Source: CAZTHL01 sp964613585
GTDB taxonomy: Bacteria; Pseudomonadota; Alphaproteobacteria; DSM-16000; Inquilinaceae
Assembly (NCBI GenBank): GCA_964613585.1
Contig: CAZTHL010000110.1
Span: forward strand, 1 to 10,975
DNA: 10,975 bases
Direction: 5' to 3'
Part shown: one piece after another, positions 7,596-10,975 of the stretch
How the letters are laid out: every line of letters starts with the position of its first letter
How positions within the stretch are numbered: position 1 is the stretch's first letter
Translations under genes and position numbers: made by a program
Notes under the pieces: model-generated
Seen by the model: the letters and a program-made list of their open reading frames with translations, nothing else
Told to the model about the DNA's origin: nothing
The model's database searches: none

Positions 7596-8136
7596 ATGAG
7601 GGCCGCCGACGCAACCGGTCAACGAGATACTGCAACCCTGATTTGGTTTATTATAATCCCTACATCATCGAATGTGGTTCTCATACTAGCCCTTTGGGCA
7701 GTCCTGGGCGCCACAGGCTCCGAGCCCGCTTCGGTTCCTGGAGTCTACTTGATAGCGATTGCCGCATGTGTTTTTGTGATTGTCACGTTCAACTCGGCAT
7801 TTCATGAAAGGATTTCTACGCGATTTGCATTCTTCTGGCTTTTCACGAATGGCATGCTTTTTATACTGACATTTGCCTTGATTCACGACGCTTTTCCGAT
7901 TGCCTTTTGAGGAGCGTCGATATTGGCTACAAAGGAGACCCCGACATTTTTCGATAGCGTTTATTTCTCAATCGCTACATTTACTGCATCTTGGCTATGG
8001 TGACTTTCAGCCCGCTCGCGAAATGCGGATATTGTCGGCTCTTCAAGCCGTCATGGGATGCATTTTTCTTGGATTTGTCGTTGCAATAGCCAATGACTGG
8101 ATGACCAACAAAAAAACCCCGCGGCCGAATCAATGA
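7596..8136 (+). pseudogene. Broken two-helix potassium-channel-like gene (in-frame stop and frameshift)
   Basis: Joined conceptually, this gives a membrane protein of about 179 aa ending in an ion-channel pore. Hydrophobic segments lie in the first 104 codons (around WFIIIPTSSNVVLILALW, VYLIAIAACVFVIVTF and FFWLFTNGMLFILTFALI). An in-frame TGA (7908-7910) follows. The same frame continues with a pore-helix-like FDSVYFSIATFTA up to 7988, then needs one base (about T7989) skipped to give LGYGDFQP, the K+ selectivity filter, and an inner helix ILSALQAVMGCIFLGFVVAI, stopping at 8136. The match to the ion-channel pore pattern (FSxxTxTxLGYGD) is continuous only if both lesions are repaired, hence pseudogene. 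ATG 7596 has GGAGAAG 4 bases upstream. Alternative: a separate second gene from TTG 7923 behind GAGGAG, but the frameshift would break it too. Sequencing error could explain one lesion, less easily both. Confidence 0.75.
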
Positions 8137-8229
8137 GATTTCACTGTGTTCACCGAATGGGGTCAAAAAAGACGGCATGCATTGTCGACGCTATCCAATC
8201 GAGGCGACGTATCTTAACTCCTAAAAATG

Positions 8230-8364
8230 CTAACTCCCCAAAATGACCAAAAAAATCCCCACGACGCCACAGACGGTTCCGGTCGCAAGCAATAAGGCGC
8301 TGAACGGGTGTTCGTGGGTTGCCGTTCTCCACGACTTGCGCCACGACTTGATGGCTGCTGTCAT
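8230..8364 (-). CDS. 44-residue single-helix membrane microprotein
   Basis: A short gene with a 44-aa product. The N-terminus is basic and Trp-containing (MTAAIKSWRKSWRTATHEHP), followed by one hydrophobic helix at about residues 21-43 (FSALLLATGTVCGVVGIFLV). The positive-inside rule predicts the N-terminus in the cytoplasm and the helix in the inner membrane. GGGAGGAG lies 3 bases before the ATG at 8364, the best ribosome binding site in this island, and a good sigma70-like promoter lies about 130 bases upstream on the same strand. I do not recognise a family. It could be a regulatory or stress-related microprotein, or a hydrophobic toxin; nothing in the sequence decides. The next downstream gene on the strand is tamB, 1 kb away. 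Confidence 0.6.
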   Translation of the reverse strand: MTAAIKSWRKSWRTATHEHPFSALLLATGTVCGVVGIFLVILGS

Positions 8365-8384
8365 GTCCTCCTCCCTGCTGCCTT

Positions 8385-8429
8385 TCAAACTCCGGAGAGG
8401 TCAAACCCCGGAGAGGTCAAACCCCGGAA
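8385..8429. repeat. 16-bp tandem repeat, about 2.7 copies, upstream of the microprotein
   Basis: The unit ccggagaggtcaaacc occurs exactly at 8392-8407 and 8408-8423, with a partial third copy after 8424 and a one-mismatch partial copy before (from 8385). It lies in the presumed 5' untranslated region of the 44-aa gene, about 20 bases before its ribosome binding site. Each unit contains TTTGACC on the minus strand. Confidence 0.8.
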
Positions 8430-8493
8430 AAACGCCGACGGATGCAAGACGATCCGAGGCACCGCCCGGCAAACCCTATCCTCCCACCGGCTC

Positions 8494-8521
8494 AATATAC
8501 CTTTAAGTTGCTGATTTTCAA
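8494..8521 (-). promoter_or_regulatory. Candidate sigma70-type promoter for the 44-aa gene
   Basis: On the minus strand: TTGAAA (8521-8516, 5 of 6), a 16-base spacer and TATATT (8499-8494, 5 of 6). Transcription would start near 8487 and run through the 16-bp repeats into the microprotein gene, and possibly onward to tamB. It is the best promoter match I found in the window, but it is a prediction by eye in A+T-richer DNA. Confidence 0.5.
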
Positions 8522-8630
8522 GTAAATTCGATCTTGGTAGGGGCGCCCGGAGAGTGGCGGGCCAAGCCTCGGGCCCCCGTGGTCGAGATGGTGAGTGCAG
8601 GCCGTCGGCGGAGGGGGGCGGGATCATCCC

Positions 8631-10484
8631 TCAGAACGCCTGCCCCAGGCTGATGTAGAACTCGAAATCGTCATCCACGTCGCGAGGGTTGAGCGGCACC
8701 GCGAAGTCGACCCGAACCGGCCCGACCGCGGTGAAGTATCGGAAGCCCAGCCCGGCACCGTACTGCAGGTCCTCGTTGAAGCTGGGCAGCCGCGTGTCGA
8801 ACACGTTGCCGGCTTCGACGAACGGCACCAGGCCGATGCTTTCGGTCACCTTGACCCGCGCCTCGAGCCCGGCCTCGAACAGGCTGAGTCCGCCGATCGG
8901 GTCGTCATCGTCGGTGAGCGGCCCGACGAGCTGGAAATCGTAGCCGCGGATCGAGCCGCCGCCGCCGGCGAAGAAGCGCTTGTCGGCCGGCACGTCCGTG
9001 GTCTCGTCGTTGCCGAACAGCGAGCCCACGCGCGCCCGGGCGGCCAGCACGTAGCGGCCCTCGTCGGTGAGATCGTAGTAGGTCGAGCCACCGGCGCTGA
9101 CCGACAGGAACGGGTCGGCCGGGCCCTTCACGAACGGGTATGGTGTCGCCGAGGCGTTGAGCCGGTATCCGTCGGTGGGATCAAGCAGGTTGTCGGTCCG
9201 GTCCAGGCGGGCGGTCAGCGGAAAGCCGACCAGGACAAATTGCTCGATCGTGCTGGTGGCCGCGTCGGTGATCTCGGATGCCTCGGCGCTGATGCCGGCG
9301 CCGACGGTCAGCTGCTCGCTGATCGCGCGCTCCAGCCCCAAGGTGCCGACCAGCGCCAGGCGCTGAAACGGATCGCGGTCCTCGTTGATCAGCGCCAGGG
9401 TCGAGAGGAGATCCTGGTCGAGGCTGATGAAGTCGGGCTTGCGGAAGTTGGCGCCGAAGCTGATCTCCGGCTCGCCCAGGTCGTTCTCGCCGAGCCGCGC
9501 GACCTCGGCCTGCAGGCGCAGGGTCTCGGCCTCGCCGAACAGATTGCGGTGCCCCCAGAAGCCGCGCACGCTGAAGCCCTCGGATGTGGCGAAATCGGCC
9601 CCGAAGCCGATGAAGCGCCGCTCGCGCTCCTCCAGGTTGACCACGATCGGCAGGCGACCCTCGTCGGTCAGCTGCTGCGGTGTCTCGAGCCGGACCATGG
9701 AGAACACGCCGAGCTCGCTCAGGCTGCCGCGCAGCGCGTCGATCCGCTCCGGCCGATACGGCGCCCCCGGCTCGAACGGGATGCGCCGCCGCAGGAAGTC
9801 CTCCTCGACCCGCTCGAGCCCCTGGAACGAGACCTGGCCCAGGCTGGCCTGCGGTCCCGGCTCCAGCCGATAGGTCACCTCCATGGCGCGGGTGGCATGG
9901 TCGACGATCACCTCGCGCGACGCCACCGCGGCGAAGGGGAAGCCTTGGGCCAGCATCTGCTCGACGAGCCGGATCTCGGCGCCGATCACCCGCGACGCGC
10001 GGGCCGGATCGCCCTCCGCCAAGCCGATCGCGCCGAGGTCGATGTCGAGCGGCGGCGCCGCCCCGGCCACCCCGACCTTGCCGATCGTGTAGCGCGGGCC
10101 GGGCGCCACCGCGATGACCACCGGCACCGGCTCCTGCGCGGCGCGCGTCTCCAGGTCGACGGCCAGATCCGGGTCGTCCAGCGGCTGGCCGGCGATCCGG
10201 ATCGCCACGGTGCCGGCATAGTAGCCATAAGAGCGCAGCGCGCGGCGCGCCCGCTCGATGTCCCGCCGCGCCCGGCGGATCAGCCCGGCCGCGCCCGGCG
10301 GCGCCTCGTCCGCCAGGGACACCAGGTTGGCGCTGGCGCGGATCGCCTGAAGCAGCTCCTTGTCGTCAACGCCTGTGACCTCGACCCCGTAGGTCAGCTC
10401 CTGCGCCGCGGCAGGGCCGGCGACACCGGGCAGGACGAACGCGAGCACGGCCAGCGCCGCGGCAAGGGCAAGAAGGCGGGTCAC
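8631..10484 (-). CDS. tamA: Translocation and assembly module protein TamA (Omp85 family)
   Basis: TamA is the outer-membrane half of the TAM complex, an Omp85 beta-barrel with periplasmic POTRA domains that partners TamB. This product has 617 aa (E. coli 577). Residues 1-28 look like a Sec signal peptide (TRLLALAAALAVLAFVLPGV, ending near GPAAAQ). Three POTRA-like units follow at about 29-98, 115-200 and 205-270, then a 16-strand-type barrel. The Omp85 hallmark in the barrel lumen loop is present (SIRGYDF, Arg513-Gly514-Tyr515), and the chain ends in an aromatic Phe, as expected of the recognition signal (FYISLGQAF). GTG 10484 is chosen because AGGA lies 7 bases upstream and it starts exactly at the signal peptide; the frame stays open to 10604, but that part lacks sense. 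No terminator is evident after its stop. It is divergent from typA. Confidence 0.93.
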   Translation of the reverse strand: MTRLLALAAALAVLAFVLPGVAGPAAAQELTYGVEVTGVDDKELLQAIRASANLVSLADEAPPGAAGLIRRARRDIERARRALRSYGYYAGTVAIRIAGQPLDDPDLAVDLETRAAQEPVPVVIAVAPGPRYTIGKVGVAGAAPPLDIDLGAIGLAEGDPARASRVIGAEIRLVEQMLAQGFPFAAVASREVIVDHATRAMEVTYRLEPGPQASLGQVSFQGLERVEEDFLRRRIPFEPGAPYRPERIDALRGSLSELGVFSMVRLETPQQLTDEGRLPIVVNLEERERRFIGFGADFATSEGFSVRGFWGHRNLFGEAETLRLQAEVARLGENDLGEPEISFGANFRKPDFISLDQDLLSTLALINEDRDPFQRLALVGTLGLERAISEQLTVGAGISAEASEITDAATSTIEQFVLVGFPLTARLDRTDNLLDPTDGYRLNASATPYPFVKGPADPFLSVSAGGSTYYDLTDEGRYVLAARARVGSLFGNDETTDVPADKRFFAGGGGSIRGYDFQLVGPLTDDDDPIGGLSLFEAGLEARVKVTESIGLVPFVEAGNVFDTRLPSFNEDLQYGAGLGFRYFTAVGPVRVDFAVPLNPRDVDDDFEFYISLGQAF

Positions 10485-10699
10485 CAGGCTTTCCTGAGGA
10501 ATCGTCCGGCTGCAGGCGCGTGTTGCTCGTTGCTTAGTGTCCCGGGTACCGCATATGAGCGGGTACCGGAACCGGCTCGGCACCCGGACGGGACGGGGTG
10601 GCACGGGCGCGGCGTTACCGTGCCCCTTGATGGCAAGACCGTCACGATCAACCGCTACTCTCGGGGTCTGTTCCCCGACTCCAGGGCAAGGCGCACAGG
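10485..10699. promoter_or_regulatory. Divergent tamA-typA intergenic region
   Basis: 215 bases that must hold the start signals for both tamA (minus) and typA (plus). I find no promoter with a good -35/-10 pair. Notable are two exact 9-bp direct repeats cgggtaccg (10543-10551 and 10560-10568), each centred on the palindrome GGTACC and also forming an imperfect inverted repeat around catatg. There is also a 6-bp hairpin (10661-10666 with 10673-10678) in the typA leader. The repeat pair could be an operator, but this is unproven. Confidence 0.4.
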
Positions 10700-10975
10700 A
10701 TGGACCTGCGCAACATCGCGATCATCGCCCATGTCGACCATGGCAAGACCACCCTGATCGACGTGCTGCTGCGCCAGTCGGGCGCCTTTCGCGACAACCA
10801 GAAGGTGGCCGAGCGCGCGCTCGACAGCAACGAGCTGGAGCGCGAGCGCGGCATCACCATCCTGGCCAAGTGCACCTCGCTGCTGTGGGGCGAGACCCGC
10901 ATCAACGTCGTCGACACCCCCGGCCACGCCGATTTCGGCGGCGAGGTCGAGCGCATCCTCGGCATGGTCGACGGC
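10700..10975 (+). CDS. typA: Ribosome-associated GTPase TypA/BipA, N-terminal part (cut by window edge)
   Basis: TypA (BipA) is a translational GTPase related to EF-G and LepA that binds ribosomes under stress and helps large-subunit assembly. The 92 visible residues cover the start of the G domain: the P-loop in AHVDHGKTTL (10-19), the switch I segment ERERGITI (48-53) and the G3 motif DTPGHADFGGEVER (72-85). The form DTPGHADFGGEVER, with a short region between P-loop and switch I, fits TypA better than EF-Tu or LepA. The ATG at 10700 begins directly with MDLRNIAIIAHVDHG, as is usual for the family; AAGG at 10688-10691 is a modest ribosome binding site. The rest of the gene lies beyond the window, and no sign of damage is seen. 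Confidence 0.95.
   Translation, partial: MDLRNIAIIAHVDHGKTTLIDVLLRQSGAFRDNQKVAERALDSNELERERGITILAKCTSLLWGETRINVVDTPGHADFGGEVERILGMVDG

Noticed and set aside
7334..7597. 87-codon minus-strand frame in the island
   Set aside because: No ribosome binding site, no recognisable features, and a 7-residue repeat that merely reflects the 21-bp DNA duplication. A decayed gene cannot be excluded.
8385..8429. Short repeats considered as a CRISPR array
   Set aside because: Units are contiguous with no spacers, only about 2.7 copies, and no cas genes are present.
10485..10604. Longer tamA start at 10604
   Set aside because: It would place about 40 Arg/Pro-rich residues before a clear signal peptide; the GTG at 10484 has its own ribosome binding site.
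10628..10651. Leader sequence resembling the typA P-loop coding segment at 10739-10762 (shared atggcaagacc)
   Set aside because: Only a partial match (about 18 of 24 bases by eye) with no open frame of meaning; likely chance in GC-rich DNA.
8595..10757. 720-codon open frame on the plus strand opposite tamA
   Set aside because: Antisense to tamA, composition typical of a shadow frame, and it runs into the typA start in another frame.

Overview
The window reads as chromosomal DNA of a high-G+C Gram-negative bacterium, most likely an alphaproteobacterium. The basis is the very GC-rich third codon positions in the main genes, GTG starts on both long genes, and a TamA/TamB outer-membrane assembly pair next to typA. 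A genus cannot be named from the sequence alone. All intact genes except typA lie on the minus strand.

Left part (1-2467). A structured, gene-free GC-rich stretch (1-294) is followed by a 258-residue protein (295-1071) built like a histidine-phosphotransfer domain plus a receiver domain, but missing both phospho-accepting residues. A sigma70-like promoter lies upstream of it. Next comes a five-helix, histidine-rich membrane protein (1363-1962), with a hairpin terminator between the two genes. Upstream of the membrane protein is an A+T-rich gene-free stretch that ends at a strong rho-independent terminator (2397-2422, reading minus).

Central part (2468-7231). tamB (1469 aa, GTG start) is followed on the same strand by an 82-residue helical protein (2468-2716). 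The strong terminator closes this unit.

Island (7232-8630). tamB and tamA are usually adjacent. Here they are separated by about 1.4 kb of visibly A+T-richer DNA. It holds a broken potassium-channel-like gene on the plus strand (in-frame TGA plus a one-base frameshift just before the GYGD selectivity filter). On the minus strand it holds a 44-residue single-helix membrane microprotein with a strong ribosome binding site and a good promoter. It also holds two short tandem repeats.

Right part (8631-10975). tamA (617 aa, signal peptide, POTRA domains and Omp85 barrel) is divergent from typA/bipA, a translational GTPase cut off by the window edge. TamA (outer membrane) and TamB (inner-membrane-anchored, periplasm-spanning) should act together in moving lipids or proteins to the outer membrane. 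The 82-aa gene may share their transcript. No mobile element, CRISPR array, tRNA or rRNA was recognised.
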